A DNA stretch of 64,000 nucleotides, taken from positions 74,263,505 to 74,327,504 of the forward strand of contig JAVHZZ010000005.1 of the NCBI GenBank assembly GCA_036250195.1. Reading direction: 5' to 3'. The notes below the pieces were generated by a model. The model was given only the letters and a program-made list of their open reading frames with translations. It was not told where the DNA came from and made no database searches. This document shows positions 42,625 through 54,394 of this stretch, piece by piece; the stretch's first letter is position 1, and each line of letters begins with the position of its first letter. The stretch is from Mixophyes australis. Lineage: Eukaryota; Chordata; Amphibia; Anura; Limnodynastidae. Made by a program: the position numbers and the translations under genes.

Positions 42625-43960
42625 CTTACCCATAACTTCACTATTAAATGTAGATACAAGGCTCAGATGAGTAATATACCCTCCCTGCTAGTCTCTTGAC
42701 CATGTATGAGCCAGTGTCAGCAGTGTCACAGTGGTCATCAGTGTTATACAGATAGTACAGTTGTATTGGACATTCCCATCTATAAAAGCATTTTTTGTGT
42801 ATTGAACTTTGGAGAAAACTTATTACACTATAATTATGCAATAAATGTGTAAGTTCCACTTCTTATTTGCAGAGGCTTTACAGGGAGCCACTAATGAGAT
42901 CTCTGCCCTGGGATCAATAGTGTATTTAAACAGCCATGAGAGATTGGAAAGAGGAATTCAATTTTAATGGAGGTAGTTCTCATGTTGGGAGATGGACCTT
43001 GCTGTTAAGGATCACTTGCTACAGTTAGATAAACATGCACAGGCCAAATGGAAATGATACTCAGAAGCCACAAGGATCTGACACTGGAAAGGCATAAAAG
43101 ACGAAAGTGAACACACTTAGAAGCACATAAAAAGCACATATGTGATCACCATGCTGAGCAAATCCCCATGTCTCATTCTAGTACAGAAACACAATACAAA
43201 AGTCTTGCCACTTCTTAATATCTAATTAAGGTTTTTAGTACACTATAATTATTTACAGTGGAACGCTGCACTGACAGACAAACTTTAAGGAGCATGTACC
43301 TTGGTAAAAAGTGAACAAACGGTATACAAAACATTCCTTTACAAAAAAACACTGTGTGGCCAAATTGACATTGGTTGTTGTGTCAAACAAATCAAGAATA
43401 CTGTGTGTTGGAAGCTTTTGATCTAATTTAATCTGGATCTGAAAATGGGCAAAAATAGTTTGGAAATATATACTTCATTACTACTACATAACTTGATCAA
43501 TTCCAGAGACATAGCCCAAAATATATGCAGCTACTTCAAGTGATACTAGTTATATGTATACATTTACTTGAGGTCTTACTCAGTTATATGGACCAAGAGC
43601 ATAGGTATAGATTTATGATGATATGTTGCAAATACACAGAGGTGAAACTGTATTTTAGAAAAAAAAATACATAATAAAAGAAAATAAAGTGGCAAAGGGG
43701 TCATTTTCTTTGGGCCCACTAGGGGCTTATCATTAGATTCCCAGAAGTAGAAGCCTGGTTACCAGAAAAAAAAATAGCATAATACTTCCCTAAAGCTTGA
43801 ACACTAAATCTAACATTAGCACCAGGCATGGCCATGCCCCCAGAGCGCTGTCCAGCGCTGAAAAGTGGTAGGCTGACCATTTGAAATCTCCCTTCCCCTC
43901 CAAACACTGGTGTGCGGTGCGCCGTTCACTGCTGCTCTGCTATGCAGAGTGGGTGTGAAT
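42625..43960. other. Region upstream of NEK10, no gene recognised
   Basis: AT-rich with no exon-like block or CpG island that I can recognise. A NEK10 promoter or 5' UTR exon could lie here but is not identifiable from sequence alone. Confidence 0.4.
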
Positions 43961-43963
43961 GAA

Positions 43964-44077
43964 ACATACTTCCCAACATTTCCACCCACGGTACAGACAT
44001 GTTCCTGGGCAGGATAGCGGAACACAGCTCTAAAATCGGGACTGTCCCACAGAAATCGGGACAGTTAGGAGGTATGT
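43964..44077. repeat. MITE-like repeat (ACATACTTCCCAAC...GTTAGGAGGTATGT)
   Basis: Imperfect inverted termini ACATACTTCCCAACA / AGTTAGGAGGTATGT and inner CGGGACTGTCCC. Related to 22057-22168. Confidence 0.6.
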
Positions 44078-44079
44078 AC

Positions 44080-45955
44080 TTGTCAAGATCTAAACTAACT
44101 CAAAGACTAGAATGTTACTCTAAGAGGCACTCCAGTCCATTCATTTTACAATTTAATAAAATTTATTCTTTATTAAGTCTCATTGAAATAATTTTTTTTA
44201 CATTTCTGAACATACTAGATTAACCTGGTTAATGAGAAAAGAGTGCACCCTGTCTAATGAGATACAATCAGATAGATTACTGTTTATTGTAAAGATAGAG
44301 GAATGCTCCATATCTGGTGCGGAATATATATATTCTTATATTCTGTCTGGACTCAAACCCAGTATATCTGTATTCCATTGCTGGCTCCTTAGCCTCTAGG
44401 CTATCTGTGAAGACCCTGTCCTCTGGTTCTTTTTTTATTTCCCTATTGTGTGTTGTAGTGAAAGGGGAGGAATTACAGTTATAAGGATTAACCCATAACA
44501 TAACTGTGGTGAATAAATCATAATAATAAGGGACTGCATTGTAAATACAATATAGCAAATGAATCCATGTATAATTTGTGTTGTGTAAACTAGTGTAATT
44601 CAGATGACTTCACAGAAAAGCCATGTGAGATGGGTTAATGACCTAACTCAATGTGTAAAATGTGAGGCCAGAAATACTGGCCACTGTTTATTCTGTGGAC
44701 CTGCAGACCCAAGAACTACAAGATAACATGATAACATAGATGTCACCTTTAGGGGAAACTGAGCAGATTCAAAGACTTCATGGAGTGAGCTATGTCCTGG
44801 CACTGGGGTGGTTTTTGGCATCTAAAGAAACATCAGGGAACTGTCCTAGCAGGGGAGTCTTACACAAAGAGACATGGGTTATGTGACTAAATGATGGCTT
44901 GCTATATTTTATTTAGCTAATTAAAATTCCATTTCCAAAATACCACTTGCAATCAATATAATTATTGATCAACTACATATTCATAAAAAGGATGATGAAG
45001 GGCAACCCAAACGTCAAAAAAAGCTGTCTGTCAAACAGGAAATGAGAGGAAATGGGTATCAGCTCAAGTAACCCACTTGAAGTATCTCTACTTGGTATCT
45101 GTAGACTATGTTACATTTTAGGATTGGAGATTAAATAGGGAATATGTAAATTGTGGTTGCAAAATGGTAAAGTGTCTTTAAAATATGAGACCAATTACAA
45201 GATATTGTCAGAATTTTGGGAAATCATTTAACATTTCCCTTGGTGCAGATTATACAACTTGTATGTATGTTTCTTCTTATAACTTTCTTATTTTTATTTT
45301 ATAAGTTTTGCTGCATGTTATGTTATATTTAATTAATTATTTTCTATTTTTATAATCTGGAAGAATGGTACTTTTTTTCGTATATATTAAATCTAAATTT
45401 TAATAAGTGTTGTCCTTCTTGCTCTAAACTAATTCACTGCCTGTTTAGAAAACTTTGATTGCTTTACTGTATTACCCATTTAAATACCATTGTCTGAAGT
45501 GTTAACTATTTTAGCTATCAGAGTGCAGAGTGTGTGCAATTGGGTAATTAAGTCATAGGCTTTCTATGGGTCTTATACGTAGTTGGTGGCAGTTAAGAGG
45601 TGTGGAAGTCCTTGCCTGTGTTGGGGAAGAGACAAGTTAGATCTGTAACCTGTGTGTCCCCTTACATAAACTTCCAAGTCACGAGTACACAGTGTGGTAT
45701 GTGACTGGTAAAGGTAGTCATGAGCAGCTACATGACAAAATAGAGGTGATATATTGTTTGACTATTTGATAAGTTATCAGATCAGGGAGCTGGCAGAGTA
45801 TGGTGTCCCTGATGTATTATCTATACTTCTTTTCTATCTGTTTCCTTGCCTCCTAACAAACTCGGGTATAGATGATCGGCAGCAGTCTTCAGGACTATAG
45901 AAGGCCCATTGAAATACTGGAGGATTACATTGCATTTTGTGGTCCTAAAGCATGA
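44080..45955. other. No recognisable gene or repeat
   Basis: AT-rich sequence. Short ORFs (44277-44558 minus) have no motifs. I see nothing assignable. Confidence 0.4.
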
Positions 45956-45961
45956 CTAACC

Positions 45962-46080
45962 AGCCCTAGATTGTTCAGCGCTGGGCTGGATTCCCTAGGG
46001 AGTGGGGTCCGCTGAAAAAAATGAGCGGGCCCCCCCCCCCTAGAAAGAACCAGCCCAGTGCTGATAGCACTAGGGCTCTT
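45962..46080. repeat. Inverted repeat around a C12 run
   Basis: CCAGCCCTAG and CAGCGCTGGGCTGG on the left are mirrored by CCAGCCCAGTGCTG and CTAGGGCT on the right, with a C-rich centre near 46029-46040. It adjoins the fold-back at 46158 and may be part of one composite element. Confidence 0.6.
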
Positions 46081-46157
46081 CCTACTACCTCTAGGCTGTG
46101 GGTAGTAGGGTAATACGGCGGTAAATAGTAGAAAAAAACAAACTGACACCAATTTTG

Positions 46158-46336
46158 TTTGTGGAACTACAAGTCCCAGTCAGCCAGGTTGCCAAAAACA
46201 GTGTGGCCATGCTGGTGCTTGTATAACTACAAGCACCAGCATACCCACGGCAGCCAGGGCATGTTGGCACTTGGAGAACCACAAGTGCCAACATGCCCTG
46301 ACATCCCTGGCTTGCTGGGCCCTGTAGTTCCACAAA
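46158..46336. repeat. Cruciform-type fold-back element with two inner hairpins
   Basis: Outer arms TTTGTGGAACTACA and TGTAGTTCCACAAA enclose two perfect inner hairpins: 46211-46222 with 46229-46240 (12-bp arms) and 46255-46273 with 46282-46300 (19-bp arms). A three-way-junction layout. A weaker relative lies at 5268-5395. Confidence 0.85.
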
Positions 46337-46683
46337 GAAAAAAGTTTACAAAGCCACAACACCCTCTTATAAACCACATACATTTATTAAAAATAAAAAC
46401 CCCACAATAAAGACACTAGCCACCCTCTTGTTAACCACCACTATTTATTAAAAAATAAATAAATAAAAAAATACTTCCCAATGATGTCTTCTTTCTTGAT
46501 GGCTTGGTCCTGTCCTTAAGTATTTGTAAATCCATCTTGCCGGCTTGCCCCAGTACCACCCATTTATACCTCCATAAGGGAATCTTTCCCAACAGGAACT
46601 CTTCACCCAGAAGGGGCACATATTTGTAACATCCCGACTCTTTAGGCTTGATTGAAGGTCCCAAAAAAAACAAAACTTGAGGC

Positions 46684-46960
46684 GCCGCAAACACCTCCTA
46701 CCTAGTAGGAGGTCCTAGCCGCAATGCTCTTACGCCGTTTGCGTAAGAGCTAACTACTGTATTATGGTATTTTCCCACGCTAGTGGGGAAATCACATATT
46801 ACAGTATCTAGCGCTTACGCAATTAACGTAGCGCATTGCGCATGCGCTACGCTACTTGCGTAACCTGAATTTACTGTATTACACATACACATGATTTACC
46901 CGCGATTTGCCGCGATTTAAACACGCTGGCAAACTCGCACTTTGATACATTTACCCCCTG
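46684..46960. repeat. Multi-hairpin CpG-containing element
   Basis: Successive hairpins: ACCTCCTAC/GTAGGAGGT (46693-46713), GCTCTTACGC/GCGTAAGAGC (46726-46750), TTTCCCAC/GTGGGGAAA nested in TACTGTATTATG/CATATTACAGTA (about 46754-46807), and GTAGCGCAT/ATGCGCTAC (about 46828-46851). The right end is TTTGATACATTTACCCCC. The left end is unclear. Confidence 0.7.
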
Positions 46961-47548
46961 GTATGGTATTTTCCTGGCAAGGAAAGGCCATATGAGTCAG
47001 CGTTCAGCACAGGGAATTATAGAGACTCAGTCAACTACATCTGTCCAATTCTCTTATCCTGCCTTCTCAAAAACCGACATAGTAAATTGGAGACCAATTT
47101 TGTTGTTGCTGAACCTGAATGCCCCACAAATCTGCGAAAAAATGCACTGTAAGTGCACAGCTTCAAAACCCACATCATAGGGGCCTCCATAATAACAGGC
47201 TGTGCCAAGAGGCAGTGTGTCTACATACCACTCATACCCAGTGGCTACACCTTTGCAGTTCCCCTCCAGCAGTGTTTTGCCAACACCATCAATAAACCTC
47301 AGGTACAGTCCTTCCAAATGGCCAGGATCAACTTCAGGAATCCGTGGTTCTTACACAGATAGTTATTATATGTCCCCTGCTCAAGAACCAGAAACAGGAG
47401 AATACAGAGAGGAGGTCCAAGGAGCGTGGCAACACATTTGGTCATTACGTCTTGCCGGTTCACACATGTACACTAGAACAGGAAGACCGGACTTTCAGTT
47501 TCAGATTTCTAAAAATGAAAAATATAACTATAATAACATTAATAATAA

Positions 47549-47826
47549 GGGCCTGACTCATTAAGGGTCTTAACTTGAGAAACGTCTTATTTCAGTCTCC
47601 TGGACAAAACCATGTTACAATGCAAGGGGTGCACACAAATATCAACTTTAAATTTCAGTGTACAAATAAGCTATCGGGTATTTGTGTGCTACATGAAAAA
47701 ACAGTCAGTATTTAACTTATGAGCAAAATCGAATACTAATTTCCACCCCTTGCATTGTAACATGGTTTTGTCCAGGAGACTGAAATAAGAAGTTTCTCAA
47801 GTTAAGACCCTTAATGAATCAGGCCC
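47549..47826. repeat. Fold-back MITE, GGGCCTGATTCATTAAG family, copy 4
   Basis: Ends GGGCCTGACTCATTAAGGG and CCCTTAATGAATCAGGCCC; arms pair throughout (TCAGTCTCCTGGACAAAACC and its complement). Flanks TAA and AAT do not form a clean 3-bp duplication. Confidence 0.9.
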
Positions 47827-48134
47827 AATGTTACAATTTTTTTGGTAAAACAGAAGATAAATGTTTGTTATTTTTTTTTTAAAAAAAGGGAAAAATGCTT
47901 GATTTGACAAATTAAGCATTTTTTTTACTTTTGCTAAGATGGCTATAGTGATAAGAGTACAGCGGCAGTACTTGTACCACCTCTGTTCTTGTTAAATGTG
48001 ATCCTCCTTGCTTTGCATGGGCAAGCTCTGCAGAAGAACAAATAGAAAAATAGTTTTTAATTGGTTAAAGTTGAACAAAATTACAGCCCCATTATGGTGT
48101 GCAAGGGAATTGAGAAACTTTTCTCTTTTTTTAC

Positions 48135-48551
48135 ATGTTAATGTACGCCATCTGAAGCTGGCGTACATTAACATATCTGAAAACTTTCGCGCTGTCCAGC
48201 TCTGCTCTGAAGAGCAGAGCTGGACAGCGCATGTGTGGAGGGATCATGTGATCCCTACCTGTCAATCATACTGCAGTTTGCCGGCCAGGATGTTACTGCG
48301 CATGCACCAACTATTCGGTCGGTTGCATGCACACTAACAAAAAAGAAAAAAAAAGAGAATATCACCGCAGCCTTGAAAAATGAGAAAAGACTGCGATGAT
48401 CAGGTGAGTCACTTCTCAGGGGCAGCAGGTTATCGGCACTGCTGTCCCTGAGAAGTTTTTTTAATACATAGCCGTTACTTTTCAATCCTTATCAAGGAGA
48501 TAAGGATTGAAAAGTATCAAGTCAAAAAAACGAAGGGTCATAAATAGACCC
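48135..48551. repeat. Chain of five hairpins
   Basis: Arms: 48135-48150 with 48159-48174 (16 bp, perfect); 48189-48208 with 48211-48230 (20 bp, perfect, 2-nt loop); 48411-48428 with 48439-48456 (18 bp, one mismatch); 48476-48493 with 48499-48516 (18 bp, perfect); 48535-48539 with 48547-48551 (5 bp). Non-coding. Confidence 0.88.
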
Positions 48552-48599
48552 CTAAAGGTGTAACAATGTCTGACATTATTATTTTTATGTCAGGCTTTA

Positions 48600-48663
48600 C
48601 ATCACAAAACACATGAAATTTCAATAAAGGTGTGTAGACTTTTTATATCCACCGTATATACAA
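48600..48663. repeat. Possible Tc1-type terminal fragment
   Basis: GGTGTGTAGACTTTTTATAT followed by CCACCGTATA resembles the right terminus of Tc1-type elements of fish and frogs. No partner end was found. Confidence 0.45.
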
Positions 48664-48759
48664 TGGGTCAATCCAGCTTCCCAACCATTTCCTAGACTTT
48701 GCAAGGATTCATGTTTATTTTACCTGAAGAGAACAACATGTCTGCATGGCCTCCAGACA

Positions 48760-48771
48760 CATCTTAGTATT
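48760..48771. repeat. Penelope composite target-site duplication, left copy
   Basis: CATCTTAGTATT, identical to 62363-62374; one extra A on each side also matches, so the duplication is 12-14 bp. Confidence 0.88.
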
Positions 48772-50608
48772 AAGACACAAGGGAAAGAGAAGAGAAGAAA
48801 TGATCAAGTGGGGCACTCAAAAATGAACCCTAAGTTTCGATTATAATATATGTATATTAATTACTGTAAAATACTTCTTTATTGATATTCATTAAAACAT
48901 TCTCATAGCGAAATATAAAAGGTGATAAATGGATGAAACTGGTGAAATACAGCAACTGATAAAAAGACAAACTAAAATTTGTCTTGCCACGTTGCTACTC
49001 TCTTATACCACTGGGCTATTATGAGTTATAATGTGTATTGTCAATATTACATCTCCGTGGTTAATATATTCCTGGACATTGAATATACAGTTATACTAAA
49101 TATCTAACCTCTAATGATGAGAGTATACATGAATATAATACCCCCTAAGTAATAGAACAGATATATATCAAGGGTTTAAGAAAACTGGTGTGATTAACAT
49201 ATACCAGTTAGTAGATGAAATCCAATAGTTATCACATATAAACCATATATTAGGTGTGAATATTGTAATTTAAACCGCTGAAACACATAATAAATCTCCT
49301 GGGAAGATACCTCCAACCTATATATAGATTTATTAAACACCATATATTATATTTATTGTGGCTTAAAGATATTGATATGCATTGTAATAAACCTTTTTAC
49401 AATGCCCTAAATATAGGTATATTCATAGGTTCTTATCCCCTCTTATTTATGCGGGTTTAGAACTGTTATATAAGGACCACAATTAGATAGAATCAACTAA
49501 ACAAATTGTATATTAATAATTATGATTCAATCCATGGCCTGCTATCTTCCTTATTTCCCCATATAGAAGGATCTGTCTATCCAGTATGTACGATGGTACT
49601 ATGATACTAAATTTCCACAGCTGTGTCAGGCTGCTGATTTGGTTAACTGGTATAGACGTTCTCAAAATTAGGGCTGCAGCGTACACAGAGATCTCATTAG
49701 GCTGCTAGGGTTTTATAATATATGTGATCAGATCTGTTAGCTTATTAGAGGTTAAACTGTCTATAAAAACTGCCAGGATTTAAGAGAGAGCATTAAACGC
49801 GGCGTCCGCCGACGCGCGTTTCGCTAGAAGCTTTTTCTAGGCAAGCCGATAGTATGGCTTGATTGGATATATATAGTGGAAGATCCTCCCCTTTGATGAT
49901 GTCATCATTGGCAACGCTGTAGCAACAGGACTATCATCACGCCTCTCCCCGGATGTGTGGCAACGGACCAGGGAGTATTCGTTTACATTTTTTGCATTTG
50001 ATGTTATACATTATTCAGGAATGGAATAGAGTATTTTATCAGCTCTTTGTGTGAAAATATTAAGACATGATCTCAAACAAGAATGAACTGGACTTCAAAA
50101 GGAATCGCTACATCGGTAAGTATACTTAATAAGGAAGTATTGGATTCATCCTAACTAAAAGGAGGGATTATGATCTTATAATTAGGGGGATATCCACATT
50201 GAGATACTGTATAGAGTATAGGGATAAAGTAGATACATAGGGGGAGAGCAATAAAAACAAAAATAAAAATAAAATAAATAAAAATAAAATAATACTGGGC
50301 AAAACTTCCTATGTACAAGCAAACATATTTTATGGGGAATTACCCACATCTATATTCAATATCAGCTAGATTTCAATATGACCATGTACTTTCAAGGCTA
50401 ATGATTGTTGGGTTTATTGTGATCAAAAAAATTGTTTATTATTAAATAAGTATTAATAATACCATATGTGAGTGGTGATCTGTATTATTGATATAATATA
50501 AAGTAGGACCATGCTCTATCTCATGGATGAAATATAATGATTTGAAGTGAGTGATGATGAAAATGAAAAAATTGATGTAGGGGAAATGTGGATTAATAAA
50601 TGAATAAA
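48772..50608 (-). repeat. Penelope unit A downstream pLTR
   Basis: 1837 bp, in direct orientation with 54395-56231 (also 1837 bp); the only difference I noticed is AATAAGTATT versus AATAATTATT near 50446. Direct terminal repeats of this kind are the pLTRs of Penelope-like elements. Confidence 0.9.
49794..49850 (-). ncRNA. Hammerhead-ribozyme-like remnant, copy 1
   Basis: On the minus strand, GAAAC precedes a strong hairpin (GCGTC-ggcg-GACGC with outer AAACGC/GCGTTT) and follows a stem CTAGAA/TTCTAG, matching the stem II-GAAA-stem III-UH half of a hammerhead. The CUGAUGA box expected before stem II is not seen, so catalysis is doubtful. Confidence 0.3.
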
Positions 50609-50882
50609 AGGTGATATGAACGAAATTTGTGAAGTGATGATATAAACTGAATTAAGAAAGACGGTCCAAAAGGGACCGAAAGGGTGGAAAGTGAGGGATA
50701 GGGAATTATGTGCTTGATGATATATAATACCTAGTACATAGATTTAAGATATATATTAATTTATCCTTATTCGTTTATTATTTAAATATGTATGGAGCTT
50801 GTCAGATATTCCCATTATTCTTATTAATAGATGAAATTACCATGAAGCATATTGTAATATTCAAATAAATTTGAATGGTATA

Positions 50883-53800
50883 TTAATTTAAAAAAACTGA
50901 GAAATTACTGTGGTCATTCAGACCATAGGGAGTCATACTCCCCAATAGGAAGATGAATTTAGTCTCTCTCCGTAATAATTCACTATGTAAATCCCCTCCC
51001 CTCAGGCCCAAATTGACCTGTTCCATTGCAAATGCTGATAAAACACTGGAGTCACTCTGATGATACTTCATGAAGTGTTTGGCTACTACTGTCAACTGTT
51101 TAAAGTTAGTCTTATCATTGACAGCTCTTTTTATATTCCCAATGTGCTCCAAAACTCGTTTTTTGAAGGGTCTACTTGTCATCCCCACATATTTCAAATT
51201 ACAGGGGCATGAGAGGCAGTAAATAACGTTCGCGGAATTGCAATTTAAGTATTTGGAGATTTTATATATTTTACCAAATCTGTCTTTATACTCTTTAACC
51301 TGACTCATATTAGAGCAGGCTTTACATGATCCACATTTGAAGAAACCATTGGGAATACTAGAAATCTTCTTCCTTGGAGTCAAAAAGCTATGCACTAAAT
51401 GGTCTCTAAGATTTCTTGACCGTCTCCATGTAATGGAGATTCTTGGTTCCAAGGTCTTATTAAGATCCTCATCTGATTGTAAAATGTGCCAATGTTTTTG
51501 TAGAATTTGAGTTACCGCTTTCCACTCTGAGCAAAAAGTGCCCACCATTCTCATCTTGGATTTTTTTTGGTCCATATTTCTTCTATCTATATTAGAGTGG
51601 ATTAAGGTTTCTCTATCTAATTTGGACACACTTTTTTCAGCTCTGTGGATGATTCTGCTGTTATACCCCCTTCTCTTCAATCTACCAATCAACTCATTTG
51701 ATCTCAGTTTATATGTTGAGTTGTCAGAACAATTCCTTTTAGTTCTTAGCAATTCAGCTTTTGGTATTCCTGTAATAACCGGCGGATAATGAGAGCTGGT
51801 TGAATACAACAAGCTATTCGTAGCTGTTTTCTTCCTATACATGTCTGTATGTAAATTACCATCTTCAGTCTTGAAGATGGTTAAGTCCAAGAAATTAATA
51901 GACGAATCATGTATTTCTGATGTCAATTTTAAATTGAGCTTGTTGTCATTCAAAGATCTTGTAAACTCATTAAATAGTCTTTCATCTCCATCCCACAGAA
52001 TGAACACATCATCTATGTACCTTAACCACATTAGTATATGGTCAGTATATTTATCATTCTGTGGGTGAAAGACTACTTCCTTCTCCCACCAGCCCAGATA
52101 TAAATTGGCATAGGTGGGAGCACAAGCTGTCCCCATAGCGGTTCCCCTTGTCTGTAGGAAGAATTTCTCTTCAAATACAAAGTAGTTCTTAGTTAGAACG
52201 AACTGTAACAGAGTAATGAGAAAATCAACCATCCCAGTATTTCTTTCCATGCTCAAAAAATATTTAACTGCATGGATTCCATCTGTGTGTATAATATTGG
52301 TATAGAGAGACTCAATATCATAGGACGCTAATTTAATCATAGGGTTGACAGTGATGTTGTTCAATTTGGATAGAACATCCTTAGTATCTTTAATGTATGA
52401 ATCCAAACATATAACATGTTTGCGCAAATGGTGGTCTATAAATCTACTAGCTTTTTCGGTCAAGCTTCCATTGCCAGACACAATGGGTCTCCCAGGGGGT
52501 GATTGTTCATTTTTATGGACCTTAGGAAGCAAATAAATTGTAGCAATCCGAGGATTGGTTACCTTGAGAAATTCATAATCTGTTTTTGTGATTGTATTAT
52601 TTTGGAAGGCTAAATCAATAATATTATTGTAATTTGCTAAAAAATTTGCAGTAGGATTAAAAATAATCCTTTTGTAACAATTTTTATCGTTCAGATGGCG
52701 ATAGATTTCCTTGAGATATTGTTGTTTAGGCCAAATTACAACATTGCCCCCTTTATCAGAGGGTTTGATTACAATGTCCTCCCATTCATGTATTTCTCTT
52801 AATGCTAAGATTTCATCTCTGTTCAAATTGCCAGACTGAAATTTTTTGCCTCTCAAAAATAATCTATCCAAATCTTTGGAAACTAAGTCCCTATACACTC
52901 CCACTGGTGGACAAATGGAGAAATCCGGAAAAAAGGTAGACTTAGGTTTGATACTCGGTAGTCTCATATTTGTTAATATCTCTCTGGAAGTGAAGTCATC
53001 ATCAGTCTCTGAATTGGAATCAATTAATTCTTCCAATATAATAAGAGCTTTTCTGTCTTCCTCTGTATTCAAGGAGACCTGATTATCTTCTAAATGTGTT
53101 GAGCCATGTATTGGGGAGGCACTATCCTCTCTAGATTTAATACAGAAAAACTTATTCAACAGTAATTTTCGGGAAAATAATACCAGATCCTTCTCCCATT
53201 CAAATCTATTGAGATGTTCAGTAGGGGAGAAGGAGAGACCTTTGCTCAATAAAGAGATTTGGATTGGGGTTAACACTTTGTCTGACAGATTTATGACCCT
53301 GAGAGAGTCTTCTAAAATCTGGTAAGTCTGTAATTCTTCCTCATATGGGATTGATGCCCCTGTCCCTCCATCTCTTTCCTTTTTCTGTCTCTTAAACTTC
53401 TTCCCCCCCCTGCGTAACTTACGGAATTTTCTGGACCACTTCTGTCCTTGTTTCGGGTACCTATATCTAAAAAATCCCTTGATTGAGATGTTTCATTGGG
53501 ATTTCTTGAATTATATTGGTCAGAGGTTTCATTCTCCGATGAGTCCATATCTGATGTACTATACACAGGTACTTTTCTAAAGGATTTCTTAGTGTGCCAT
53601 TTGAAGACTTTGTCCTGTAAATAGTCTTCTTTATCTCGTAAGAATTTGCCCCGTTTTTTCTCAACAATAGTTTTCTCGAATGAATCTAGATCTTGTCTTA
53701 ATTTATCGTAAGATTTCTGAAATGACTCAAGTCCCTCAAAACTCTTCAATTTATCACCCAATATTGAAATTTCTGAAGCATATTTGTCCAATAGCGCATT

Positions 53801-54190
53801 ATCATGTCTAATCAGGATACTGATTAATTCGTTCGAACATTTTGTAAGGGAAATCTCCCATTCCTTTTTTAAATCTTCATTGAAAAGCTCAAAAGCGGGA
53901 TATAATTTAGGTCTTAAACCTCTGGGGATCATGTTCTGCTTAGTATAATTGCAAAACATGGTCTTATTCCAGAAGGTTTTTACTTGTTTGAACATGATGC
54001 TTTTTAGCTCAAACAGATCTTGTGTCCATCCTTTTGATGTCAAGGAGCAGCTGGAAATAGAATCTGACAAGAAATCTACTTCCCCATCAATTTGCCATTT
54101 TTCTTGTCTTTTGGAGAGCTCTCCACTAAGGCTAAAAGTAGCCATATTAATTGACAAATATATAAATAAATCTCTGATATAAAATATCAT
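50883..54190 (-). pseudogene. Penelope RT/GIY-YIG ORF, copy A, broken by a 1-nt deletion
   Basis: Collinear with the intact copy at 56803-60111 and exactly one base shorter (3308 versus 3309). The missing base is in a homopolymer: eight C at 53403-53410 on the plus strand against nine G at the same site in copy B. This splits the ORF after about residue 263 into a 292-residue N-terminal product (with an out-of-frame tail) and an RT/endonuclease reading frame with no early ATG. Other differences are few (for example Arg for Lys in EHLN-FEW). All RT and endonuclease motifs remain. A sequencing or assembly error in the homopolymer cannot be excluded. Confidence 0.9.
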
Positions 54191-54394
54191 TAACTGATTT
54201 TAATTTTATTGGCCCGTGCTGGTTTAGAGAAAGGGTGGTTAAAGACCAACCGAATATTGAAATTGATTTAACTCAGAAGGGAAAACCGCACCGGGTGGTT
54301 CATATAATTCCTCAATGATATATCAATCCTATCTAATGGCATCGTCCCTAAAGATTGAGGATCGGTGCACCCGATCATTAATACATTGTAAATC

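Noticed and set aside
42625..48759. NEK10 promoter or 5' UTR exons
   Set aside because: No CpG island, TATA-Inr pair or exon-like block could be distinguished by eye from repeat DNA.
50883..53276. 797-codon ORF as a separate protein starting with Met
   Set aside because: Its first codon is GTG in the middle of the Penelope protein; it is the frameshifted remainder of copy A.
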